Shown piece by piece: positions 1-5,254 of a stretch of 5,896 nucleotides of DNA. The translations under genes and the position numbers were made by a program. Origin of the DNA: Actinomycetota bacterium (GTDB taxonomy: Bacteria > Actinomycetota > Actinomycetes > Nanopelagicales > Nanopelagicaceae). Location of the stretch: NCBI GenBank assembly GCA_009701085.1, contig WLKV01000046.1, positions 1-5,896 on the forward strand, written 5' to 3'. The notes beneath the pieces were generated by a model, which saw only the letters and a list, made by a program, of their open reading frames with translations, was not told where the DNA came from and ran no database searches. Within the stretch, counting starts at the first letter, position 1. Each line of letters opens with the position of its first letter.

Positions 1-754
1 CCTTTAATTCATCAGCAAGGGCTGCGAGTTCGGCAAACTCAGCAGCCAATGAAATCGCCACCTGATCAATCTCTATCTGAACGCCTGATGCATCAGCGAT
101 CTGTTCAGCCTGCACGAGTACTGAATCGCTCACATCGGCCATCGCCGTAGCGGCTGAGAAATCGATTGCATAATCCAAGGTAGGTGCAGAAAATTCAGCC
201 AAAGCCTTCTCCGCCGTCTCGCTATTAATCGATATCTCGCGAGTGAGTAGTTCAAGTCCTGCTGCTGACCAACCGGTTAGGGATGAGAGAAAGAGACCAT
301 CTCCGATCTTGGCTCCTGAGCGCAGAATCGGTGTCAGTGAACTTCCGACTGCCGTCATGGAGATAACAATCTTGGGTCCTCGCGCAATATCGCCACCCAC
401 GATGAGTGAACCCGCAAGGTCTGCTTCGTGCTTCATACCTCGCGCTAAATTCTCGATCCATTGCAGGGTTTCGTTTCCTGTAAGTGCAACTGATGCCGTG
501 AGGTAATCGCATTTGCCACCCATCGAGAGGATGTCGGCGATATTTGCAGCAGTGATTTTTCGCCCGATGTCGAAAGGTGAAGACCACTCGAGCTTGAAGT
601 GCACATCTTCAACAGCCATATCGGAGGTAATGATGGATTGGGGTTGCGTGGATACGACAGCAGCATCATCGCCGATTCCGACTTTGAGCCGAGAGTCTGT
701 GGTTGCGAAAATCTGCTGTAAGACAGATATAACTTCGCGCTCCTGAAAACCCAT
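1..754 (-). CDS. thiL: Thiamine-monophosphate kinase ThiL (3' end beyond the left edge)
   Basis: ThiL phosphorylates thiamine monophosphate to thiamine diphosphate with ATP in the cytoplasm, the last step of cofactor synthesis. The frame is open from the ATG at 754 to the left edge and gives 251 residues; the family is usually about 310-330, so the C-terminal part is missing. Visible family motifs are GIGDDAAV (26-33), VEDVHF (48-53), ADILSMGG (73-80), VGGD (119-122) and the TGxSAAGL stretch (160-166). The acidic residues D29/D30, D50, D74 and D122 lie at usual ATP/Mg positions. The later MADVSD motif (205-210) is followed by SV where the family normally has GL. There is no Shine-Dalgarno before the ATG; a GTG two codons upstream (758-760) is an alternative start. 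The gene is divergent from the RAM-domain gene. Identification is firm; the start is less so. Confidence 0.93.
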   Translation of the reverse strand, partial: MGFQEREVISVLQQIFATTDSRLKVGIGDDAAVVSTQPQSIITSDMAVEDVHFKLEWSSPFDIGRKITAANIADILSMGGKCDYLTASVALTGNETLQWIENLARGMKHEADLAGSLIVGGDIARGPKIVISMTAVGSSLTPILRSGAKIGDGLFLSSLTGWSAAGLELLTREISINSETAEKALAEFSAPTLDYAIDFSAATAMADVSDSVLVQAEQIADASGVQIEIDQVAISLAAEFAELAALADELK

Positions 755-761
755 AGCCACA

Positions 762-792
762 AGACTAGGACATGAGATAGCGTTAGGTCGAA
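762..792 (-). promoter_or_regulatory. Candidate thiL promoter giving a leaderless mRNA
   Basis: On the minus strand TAGTCT (767-762) fits the actinobacterial -10 pattern TANNNT and ends 7 bases before the thiL ATG at 754. Transcription would then begin at or next to the start codon, which would explain the lack of a Shine-Dalgarno. TTCGAC (792-787) is a weak -35 candidate with a long 19-base spacer. This is inference from short motifs only. Confidence 0.3.
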
Positions 793-806
793 GCACACGG
801 TTGAAA

Positions 807-812
807 GAAGGA
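807..812 (+). promoter_or_regulatory. Ribosome binding site deciding the RAM-protein start
   Basis: GAAGGA lies 6 bases before the ATG at 819. It selects that ATG over the in-frame TTG at 801, which would place the binding site inside the coding region. Confidence 0.75.
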
Positions 813-818
813 ACTCAC

Positions 819-1052
819 ATGTCAGTACAGGCTTACATCTTGATTCAAACAGAAGTCGGCAAGGCCTCATCTGTTGCGGCTGCAATTAAGTCGATCGCTG
901 GAGTCTCGCTGGCTGAGGGCGTCACTGGTCCTTACGATGTCATTATGCGCGCAGAAGCACCTTCAATGGAAGAGTTCGGTCGCGCAATCCTGACCAAGGT
1001 TCAAGCAGTGCCAGGCATTACCCGCACTTTGACGTGTCCAGTAACTAATTAA
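819..1052 (+). CDS. Stand-alone Lrp/AsnC ligand-binding (RAM) domain protein
   Basis: This 77-residue protein consists of the C-terminal effector-binding domain of Lrp/AsnC regulators alone, with no helix-turn-helix. The pattern fits beta-alpha-beta-beta-alpha-beta: strand AYILIQTE (5-12), a helix with KASSVAAAIKSI, the hallmark VTGPYDVIM stretch (about 36-44), a second helix (MEEFGRAILTKV) and a final strand (ITRTLTCPV). Such proteins (SraA/small RAM type) form ring-like oligomers and bind amino acids; some modulate full-length Lrp proteins. Its partner cannot be read from this window. It is the only plus-strand gene here, is divergent from thiL, and shares its TTAA stop region with convergent ddl. 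The start at 819 is supported by a good GAAGGA site. Family assignment is confident, biological role unknown. Confidence 0.88.
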   Translation: MSVQAYILIQTEVGKASSVAAAIKSIAGVSLAEGVTGPYDVIMRAEAPSMEEFGRAILTKVQAVPGITRTLTCPVTN

Positions 1053-2092
1053 CGCACAAGCGCACTTGTGAGTAAGTGCGTAATAACTTCTGAATATCCA
1101 ATTCCTGTTGCCTGCCACATCTTTGGGTAGGCAGAAGTTCTCGTAAATCCGGGCATCGTGTTGATCTCATTAATAATGATGTCTCCGGCGTCAGTGATAA
1201 AGAAATCTACGCGCGCCAAACCCCTTGCTCCAATCGCTGTAAATGCGATGAGTGCATAGCTCTGAACTTTCTCAATGATTGCTGCATCAAAGGGCGCAGG
1301 AATATCAATTCGCGTTGCACCATCGAGATATTTTGCTTGATAGTCGTAAAACTCATAGTGAGGATCGATCCAGACCTTTCCGGGAATCGATGCCTGCGCC
1401 TTGCCTTCAACTTCTAGAACTGCGCATTCAACTTCTGCGCCATTAATTGCGCTTTCAATCAAAACTTTAGAATCAAACGAAAGTGCTTCTTCCATCGCGG
1501 CAGCAAATTGGGATAACTCTTTTACTTTCACAGTCCCCCGGCTAGAACCTCCACGGGATGCTTTCACAAAGAGAGGCAGGCCAAGTGGGTGTATCGATTC
1601 AGTGACAGCTTCTGGATTGCGCTTCCACTCACTCTCAGTGACGGTGATGCCAGGAGCGATAGCAATACCCGCTGAGGCAAAGAAGGCCTTGGAATCTGAT
1701 TTATCCATTGCGGTTTCAGAGGCAACCGCACCGCTTCCTACATAAGGAATGCCTAGTTGGTCGAGATCGCTTTGGAGTTGGCCATCTTCTCCATAAGTAC
1801 CGTGCAACACAGGAAAAATTACATCGATTGCGAGTTCAGCGCCGGCCACGGTGATTCCATTTTTTCCGCGAACCACTTCAGGATAATTACCGCTGACCGA
1901 TGGAAGAGATCCGTTCTCAAGCGCTAATGGATAATCAATTGGCAGAGACATCCACTCTCCTTGACGTGTAATGCCTATCAGGATTGGCTGATATTCATCT
2001 CGATTGATAGCAGAGAGAACGCCGCCTGCAGAGAGACAAGAAATCTCGTGTTCGCTACCGGGACCGCCACATAAAATCGCTACGCGCTTCAT
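1049..2092 (-). CDS. ddl: D-alanine--D-alanine ligase
   Basis: Ddl joins two D-alanines using ATP in the cytoplasm, supplying the dipeptide of the peptidoglycan stem. The 347-residue length is normal. The N-terminal domain has CGGPGSEHEIS (8-18); HGTYGEDG (97-104) follows, then the ATP-grasp fold with DK (130-131), FVKASRGGSSRG (175-186), LIE (211-213), FYDYQAKY (248-255), RVDFF (294-298) and NEINTMPGFT (308-317). The tyrosine in the FYDYQAKY region is typical of D-Ala-D-Ala, rather than D-Ala-D-Lac, ligases. The ATP-loop differs from the usual KPxxxGSSxG: Pro is Ala178, and Arg185 sits where a hydrophobic residue is common. The start codon overlaps the gpsA stop as ATGA, implying translational coupling. 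Its TAA stop overlaps the convergent RAM-gene stop in a shared TTAA. Confidence 0.96.
   Translation of the reverse strand: MKRVAILCGGPGSEHEISCLSAGGVLSAINRDEYQPILIGITRQGEWMSLPIDYPLALENGSLPSVSGNYPEVVRGKNGITVAGAELAIDVIFPVLHGTYGEDGQLQSDLDQLGIPYVGSGAVASETAMDKSDSKAFFASAGIAIAPGITVTESEWKRNPEAVTESIHPLGLPLFVKASRGGSSRGTVKVKELSQFAAAMEEALSFDSKVLIESAINGAEVECAVLEVEGKAQASIPGKVWIDPHYEFYDYQAKYLDGATRIDIPAPFDAAIIEKVQSYALIAFTAIGARGLARVDFFITDAGDIIINEINTMPGFTRTSAYPKMWQATGIGYSEVITHLLTSALVR
1052..1081. repeat. Overlapping inverted repeats at the convergent gene ends
   Basis: CGCACTT (1061-1067) and AAGTGCG (1074-1080) are a perfect 7-base inverted repeat with a 6-base loop. Overlapping it, CACAAG (1055-1060) and CTTGTG (1065-1070) are a second perfect pair with a 4-base loop, and ACGCAC (1052-1057) can pair with GTGCGT (1076-1081). 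The hairpins exclude each other. They start at the RAM-gene stop and lie inside the last codons of ddl. No T-tract follows on either strand, so a simple intrinsic terminator is not supported, although this is the only hairpin near either gene end. Confidence 0.5.
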
Positions 2093-3090
2093 CGAATGAA
2101 GTTCTCTGCCTTAGTGGTGATCTCCATCAATTTCTGAAGCGCTGCTTCGGGAGATAACTGCTCGCTGACAATCTCTCCGACAGCTTCAATAACAGGTACT
2201 TCAACTCCAACGCGGTGTGCAATTTCAACAACTGCGCCAGCTGATGCAACGCCTTCGACGGTCTTGGCAACTTCTTCTCGCGCCTTTGCCATCGATCCTG
2301 TGCGCCCTACAACTTCACCGAAAGTTCTATTGCGCGAAAGTGGAGATCCGCAGCTTGCAACGAGATCTCCCATTCCGGCAAGACCTGCAGCAGAGAGTGG
2401 ATCAGAGCCGTGAGCTGCACAGAGGCGAGCTACTTCATTGAGTCCGCGAGTTATGAGCATCGCTTGAGTGTTCTCGCCGAAGCCCATTCCAATGGAGATA
2501 CCGACTGCTAGAGCAATGACGCTCTTAATTGCACCTGATAGCTCACAGCCCATCACATCGATCGATGTGTAGACGCGATAGTAAGGAGTACGGAATAAAT
2601 CGCGAATCGCTTCAGCAAGTTCAATGGTGGGTGCAGCGGCTACCGCTCCTGCTGGTTGGCGCAGCACAAGTTCATCAGCCAAATTTGGCCCCGTGATTAT
2701 GGCGACCTTGTGGGGCCCCAAGACATCCTCGATTACTTCAGTCATGCGCATCTGAGTGCTGATCTCAATACCTTTGAGCGTGCTCACAATGGTTGAGCTT
2801 GGCTTAAAGAATGGTTTCCACTCATGCAGGGTTGTGCGAAGTTGCTGGGCTGGAATTGCTAGGACGTAGGTATCTGAATATTCGAATGCCTTCGCAAGAT
2901 CTGTCGTGGCAGAGAGCGATGCAGGAAGGGTATGAGCTCCGAGGTACTTGGCATTGGTGTGAGATGTATTTATCTCGGCGATCACATCGTCGCTACGTCC
3001 CCACAAAAGAACGTCATTTCCGGCATCGCTTAAAACCTGCGCCATGGTGGAACCCCAAGCGCCTGCTCCGAAGACCGTTACTTTGCTCAT
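2089..3090 (-). CDS. gpsA: Glycerol-3-phosphate dehydrogenase [NAD(P)+]
   Basis: GpsA reduces dihydroxyacetone phosphate to sn-glycerol 3-phosphate, the backbone for phospholipid synthesis, in the cytoplasm. The 333-residue length is standard. The Rossmann nucleotide-binding motif is GAGAWGSTMA (8-17). STLKG (103-107) and ELSGAIKSVIALAVG (183-197) carry the conserved lysines K106 and K189. TGPNLADE (133-140), GLAGMGDLVASC (236-247) and SPLSRNRTFG (249-258) are family signatures. The usual Asn after the second lysine (KN) is Ser190 here. It sits between plsC and ddl with ATGA overlaps at both ends, so one transcript probably carries all three. The upstream Shine-Dalgarno is weak, consistent with coupling to plsC translation. 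Confidence 0.97.
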   Translation of the reverse strand: MSKVTVFGAGAWGSTMAQVLSDAGNDVLLWGRSDDVIAEINTSHTNAKYLGAHTLPASLSATTDLAKAFEYSDTYVLAIPAQQLRTTLHEWKPFFKPSSTIVSTLKGIEISTQMRMTEVIEDVLGPHKVAIITGPNLADELVLRQPAGAVAAAPTIELAEAIRDLFRTPYYRVYTSIDVMGCELSGAIKSVIALAVGISIGMGFGENTQAMLITRGLNEVARLCAAHGSDPLSAAGLAGMGDLVASCGSPLSRNRTFGEVVGRTGSMAKAREEVAKTVEGVASAGAVVEIAHRVGVEVPVIEAVGEIVSEQLSPEAALQKLMEITTKAENFIR

Positions 3091-3866
3091 GCTCGTTTCT
3101 TCTTGAAGTTTCCTGTGCGAGGTAAATCTGATGTGTGAGGGTCAAAGATTACTTCAGGGCGCTTCTGGCCACGAATCTCTTCGAGTAAATCTGTAATTGC
3201 ACGCATGATTGCAGCCGTTGCTTCGATGAGAGCTTGTGGGTCATCACCTTTTCCGTGCCACTTGGATAGATCAACCGGCTTACCTGCGCGAATAATGATT
3301 GTCTTTCGTGGAAAGAGATTGAGCTTTGTTGTGTAATTCGGAACAACGAGTTGTGAGCCCCACTGTGCAATCGGAATAACGGGAGTATTTGTCTGAAGGG
3401 CAAGTCGTGCACATCCAGTCTTTGCAACCATCGGCCACATATCAGGATCGCGCGTCAGCGTCCCTTCGGGATAGACACCGAGCATATGTCCTTGTTCAAG
3501 GATGATCTTGGCGTGATCTACAGCCTTCTTCGCATCTGAACTTTCGCGCTCGACTGGAACTTGTCCCGCAGCTAGAAGAATCTTTCCAATCACTGGGACT
3601 TTGAAGACCCCTGACTTTCCTAAGTAGCGCGGTGCGCGACCATTGCGAAAGAGAAAGTGGGTGAAGACAAGAACATCGAGGTAGGACATGTGATTACTTG
3701 CCACAATGACGCGACCGCTTGAGGGGATATTTTCAGCGCCCTTCCAATCACGGCTCATAAAGAGGTTAAAGATTGGAATGATGATATTTGCGCAGATTTT
3801 AAAGGTGAGATTTGTGCCGAGCGGATACCCGCGAGGTGGCTCGTAACGAACCTTGAACTGCGACAT
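3087..3866 (-). CDS. plsC: 1-acyl-sn-glycerol-3-phosphate acyltransferase (PlsC/LPLAT family)
   Basis: PlsC-family enzymes acylate lysophosphatidic acid to phosphatidic acid at the membrane. The 259-residue protein has the four family motifs: the catalytic HX4D as NHMSYLD (58-64, H59/D64), GQVPVER (101-107), YPEGTLTRD (132-140) and VIPIAQWG (163-170). A hydrophobic stretch at about 20-37 could anchor it in the membrane, and the C-terminus is basic (FKKKRA). I chose the ATG at 3866 because AGGA lies 8 bases upstream. The in-frame ATG at 3884 has no binding site and directly abuts the hupB terminator T-tract. It is the first gene of plsC-gpsA-ddl and overlaps gpsA by ATGA. GpsA product feeds the same pathway, though the first acyltransferase is not in this window. 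Acceptor specificity is inferred from family and context. Confidence 0.92.
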   Translation of the reverse strand: MSQFKVRYEPPRGYPLGTNLTFKICANIIIPIFNLFMSRDWKGAENIPSSGRVIVASNHMSYLDVLVFTHFLFRNGRAPRYLGKSGVFKVPVIGKILLAAGQVPVERESSDAKKAVDHAKIILEQGHMLGVYPEGTLTRDPDMWPMVAKTGCARLALQTNTPVIPIAQWGSQLVVPNYTTKLNLFPRKTIIIRAGKPVDLSKWHGKGDDPQALIEATAAIMRAITDLLEEIRGQKRPEVIFDPHTSDLPRTGNFKKKRA

Positions 3867-3873
3867 AGTTGAA

Positions 3874-3879
3874 ATCCTA
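3874..3879 (-). promoter_or_regulatory. plsC start signal: AGGA Shine-Dalgarno or TAGGAT -10 box
   Basis: On the minus strand TAGGAT ends 7 bases before the plsC ATG at 3866. AGGA within it can serve as a Shine-Dalgarno with 8-base spacing. The same hexamer also fits TANNNT at the distance expected for a leaderless start, as seen before thiL. The sequence alone does not decide, but either reading supports the start at 3866. Confidence 0.4.
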
Positions 3880-3884
3880 ACCAT

Positions 3885-3922
3885 AAAAAAACTGAGGCCC
3901 GCATAAAGCGGACCTCAGTTTT
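3885..3922 (-). terminator. Rho-independent terminator of hupB
   Basis: Arms 3891-3902 and 3908-3919 form a 12-base stem around a 5-base loop, extended by three A/T pairs. The one imperfect pair (C3898/A3912 on the plus strand) becomes a G-U pair only in the minus-strand transcript, and a run of T follows on the minus strand (3891-3885). Both facts orient it for hupB. The A-run on the other side gives some bidirectional character. It ends 18 bases before the plsC start. Confidence 0.9.
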
Positions 3923-3944
3923 ATAGAAGTTTGAGAAAGAAGAA

Positions 3945-4412
3945 TTAACGCTTCTTTGCAGCCTTCTTAACTGTCTTCTTAGCTGCTGGCTTCTTCTTTG
4001 CTGGAGCCTTCTTAGCAACCTTCTTAGCAGCTGTCTTCTTCTTTGCTGGAGCCTTCTTAGCTGCCTTCTTAGCAACTGGCTTAGCAGCTTTTGGAGCTGG
4101 CTTTACTTCTGGCTTTGGTGCTGGGCCGAGCTTACGATCGCCAGCGATAACTTCCTTGAGTGCCTTTGCAGGGAGGAAGCGAGCCTTCTTTGAAGCCTTG
4201 ATCTTGATTGTCTCGCCAGTGAATGGGTTACGTCCCATACGTGCCTTGCGGTCAACCTTCTTGAACTTACCGAAGTCGTTGATCATGACATCGTTTCCAG
4301 CTGACATGTTGCGTGTAATTGTGTCGAAAACGATATCTACAGCGTGAGCTGCTTCTTTCTTGCTGCCGTTGAAGTGTGGGGCCAACGCAGCGATGAACTG
4401 GGCCTTATTCAT
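3945..4412 (-). CDS. hupB: DNA-binding protein HU with lysine/alanine-rich C-terminal tail
   Basis: HU is a small dimeric nucleoid protein that bends and compacts DNA. Residues 1-90 are a complete HU domain with MNKAQFI at the start, DFGKF (46-50) and the DNA-wrapping beta-arm tip GRNPFTGE (60-67) with the intercalating Pro63. Residues about 94-155 are a disordered tail rich in Lys, Ala and Pro, like the histone-like tail of actinobacterial HupB/HupS; KKAPAKKKxAAKK occurs twice (119-131 and 134-146). The ATG at 4412 has a strong GGGGA site 6 bases upstream. leuCD lies upstream and the terminator at 3885-3922 downstream, so it is probably transcribed alone. The leader contains a long hairpin touching the ribosome site. 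Identification is firm; hupB is used by analogy with the mycobacterial two-domain HU. Confidence 0.96.
   Translation of the reverse strand: MNKAQFIAALAPHFNGSKKEAAHAVDIVFDTITRNMSAGNDVMINDFGKFKKVDRKARMGRNPFTGETIKIKASKKARFLPAKALKEVIAGDRKLGPAPKPEVKPAPKAAKPVAKKAAKKAPAKKKTAAKKVAKKAPAKKKPAAKKTVKKAAKKR
3990..4061 (-). repeat. Direct repeat inside the hupB tail (27 bases, period 45)
   Basis: The 27 bases at 3990-4016 recur exactly at 4035-4061, a period of 45 bases or 15 codons. They encode the repeated KKAPAKKK part of the HU tail. The exact identity at DNA level, including synonymous positions, suggests tail growth by recent duplication or ongoing homogenisation, although restricted codon choice for Lys and Ala contributes. 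Confidence 0.85.
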
Positions 4413-4417
4413 TGATT

Positions 4418-4422
4418 TCCCC
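4418..4422 (-). promoter_or_regulatory. hupB Shine-Dalgarno adjoining the leader hairpin
   Basis: GGGGA lies 5 bases before the ATG at 4412 (counted from its last base at 4418). Its first bases directly follow the proximal hairpin arm, and two of the G residues could extend the stem by G-U pairing. Confidence 0.8.
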
Positions 4423-4472
4423 TAAGTTTTACGCGTAAATAATTAAGCTTTTGCTTAACTGCGTAAAACTTA
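4423..4472 (-). promoter_or_regulatory. Long hairpin in the hupB 5' leader
   Basis: In the minus-strand RNA, the 20 bases from 4472 to 4453 pair with 4448-4441 and 4434-4423. There is an inner 8-base stem closed by an AAAA loop (4452-4449), a 6-base bulge on the proximal side (4440-4435), then a perfect 12-base outer stem. The single non-Watson-Crick pair is G-U in hupB RNA but would be A-C on the other strand, favouring function in this transcript. There is no T-tract, so it is not a terminator. It ends right at the hupB ribosome site. The structure is plain in the sequence; its role as a translational or stability control is inference and depends on the unmapped transcription start. Confidence 0.6.
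4428..4439. promoter_or_regulatory. Perfect 12-base palindrome, operator-like
   Basis: TTTACGCGTAAA is a perfect palindrome centred 21-22 bases upstream of the hupB start. Half-sites GCGTAAA recur at 4461-4467, 4550-4556 and, on the minus strand, at 4626-4620. It could be an operator for a dimeric regulator. It uses the same bases as the outer hairpin arm and the bulge, so the operator and RNA-hairpin readings compete. No binding protein can be named. Confidence 0.4.
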
Positions 4473-4553
4473 AACCTATTTGTAGGGTGAGAGCGTTATT
4501 GACGCGTGCGTGTCGCAGGTAAATATTTTGCGAAAATTTCACTTTTTATGCGT

Positions 4554-4579
4554 AAAAAACTCTCATTCCGAAGTTGAGA
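4554..4579 (-). terminator. Weak candidate terminator after leuCD
   Basis: On the minus strand TCTCA (4579-4575) pairs with TGAGA (4565-4561) around a CTTCGG centre resembling a C(UUCG)G tetraloop, with a small A-rich internal loop. GTTTTTT (4560-4554) follows. It lies 60 bases beyond the leuD stop, in the right orientation. The stem is short, so termination may be partial and allow read-through into hupB. Confidence 0.45.
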
Positions 4580-4639
4580 CTTTTACACAATCCACTCACC
4601 CCACCAGAAAAATAAGCGATTTACGCTCATTTTTATCTG

Positions 4640-5239
4640 TTAAATACGGATGGGAAGTGTTGTTGGCTTGTAAGAAGCTCGTTTTGCCTCGAATGCATCG
4701 ATGGAATCAGTATGTTTCAAGGTTAATCCGATGTCATCGAGACCTTCCATGAGACGCCAACGGGTGTAATCGTCGAGTTCAAAGGCGACGGTGACATCGT
4801 TGTAGGAAACAGTGCGAGTATCGAGATCTACTGTGATTTCAGTGCTTGGCGTTGCTTCAATCGCCTGCCAGATTGCTTCGACAGTTTCTTGAGGCAAGAT
4901 GACGGTAAGAAGGCCACCCTTGAGTGAGTTGCCTCGGAAGATATCTGCAAAGCGGCTTGAGATAACAACCTTGAAGCCGTAGTTCTGGAGAGCCCACACC
5001 GCATGCTCGCGAGAAGAGCCTGTTCCGAATTCTGGCCCTGCAACAAGAACTGTTCCGTTCTTGTATTCATCCTTATTAAGGACGAACTCGGGATCGTTGC
5101 GCCATGCTGAGAAGAGACCATCTTCGAAACCGCTACGAGTAACGCGCTTGAGATAGACGGCAGGAATAATCTGATCGGTATCGACATTGCTGCGACGAAG
5201 AGGAACTCCAGTGCCAGTGTGCTTAATGAATTTTTCCAT
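4640..5239 (-). CDS. leuD: 3-isopropylmalate dehydratase small subunit
   Basis: LeuD is the swivel-domain subunit that pairs with LeuC to isomerise 2-isopropylmalate to 3-isopropylmalate in leucine synthesis. The 199-residue length is normal for the bacterial form. Signatures are [11 protein letters not shown] (16-26), [13 protein letters not shown] (68-80) with the conserved substrate-loop serines, [14 protein letters not shown] (97-110), and the C-terminal [14 protein letters not shown] (161-174). The ATG at 5239 is preceded by GAGAGGA with 8-base spacing; that site overlaps the end of leuC. The gap to leuC is 15 bases, so the two are co-transcribed and likely made in equal amounts. Nothing is missing from the protein. 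Confidence 0.97.
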   Translation of the reverse strand: MEKFIKHTGTGVPLRRSNVDTDQIIPAVYLKRVTRSGFEDGLFSAWRNDPEFVLNKDEYKNGTVLVAGPEFGTGSSREHAVWALQNYGFKVVISSRFADIFRGNSLKGGLLTVILPQETVEAIWQAIEATPSTEITVDLDTRTVSYNDVTVAFELDDYTRWRLMEGLDDIGLTLKHTDSIDAFEAKRASYKPTTLPIRI

Positions 5240-5247
5240 TGTTCTGT

Positions 5248-5254
5248 TCCTCTC
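5248..5254 (-). promoter_or_regulatory. leuD ribosome binding site adjoining the leuC stop
   Basis: GAGAGGA on the minus strand begins directly after the leuC TAA (5257-5255), 8 bases before the leuD ATG. Ribosomes ending leuC would be placed on the leuD start. Confidence 0.75.

Larger units (their letters stand above)
4413..4639. promoter_or_regulatory. AT-rich intergenic region between leuD and hupB
   Basis: This 227-base region has no credible gene and no tRNA or other recognised RNA. One line I counted (4441-4500) is about 33% G+C against roughly 50% in coding lines. It contains a weak leuCD terminator (4554-4579), the hupB leader hairpin (4423-4472), the palindrome at 4428-4439 and copies of GCGTAAA on both strands (4427-4434, 4461-4468, 4550-4557, 4620-4626). 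An odd palindrome, ATTTT-GCG-AAAAT, lies at 4525-4537. The hupB promoter must lie here. On the minus strand TACAAA (4484-4479) and TAGGTT (4478-4473) are -10 candidates without a convincing -35; the first would start RNA almost exactly at the hairpin. Confidence 0.6.

Noticed and set aside
243..746. Open frames on the plus strand and in other minus frames across thiL (243-506, 513-746, 252-587, 445-885)
   Set aside because: They overlap the clearly conserved ThiL frame and show no family motif; the ThiL frame continues to the window edge.
1207..1745. Frames opposite or shifted within ddl (1207-1410 minus, 1401-1745 plus)
   Set aside because: Shadows of the intact Ddl coding sequence, with no motif or start signal.
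3867..3884. Upstream in-frame ATG at 3884 as the plsC start
   Set aside because: It touches the terminator T-tract and lacks a ribosome site; the ATG at 3866 has AGGA at good spacing.
3755..4075. Minus-strand frame encoding an Arg/Gln/Leu-rich protein over the hupB tail
   Set aside because: It is the shifted reading of the repetitive AAG/GCT codons of the HU tail and runs through the terminator into plsC.
4581..4595. DnaA-box-like TTTTACACA
   Set aside because: Two mismatches to the consensus, a single copy and no origin-associated genes nearby.
4510..4752. Plus-strand 80-residue frame starting in the leuD-hupB intergenic region, with a promoter-like TTGACG (4499-4504) and AATATT (4522-4527) near it
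   Set aside because: No ribosome binding site, no recognisable domain, and half of it is antisense to leuD. The promoter match alone is weak in AT-rich DNA, though an antisense transcript cannot be excluded.
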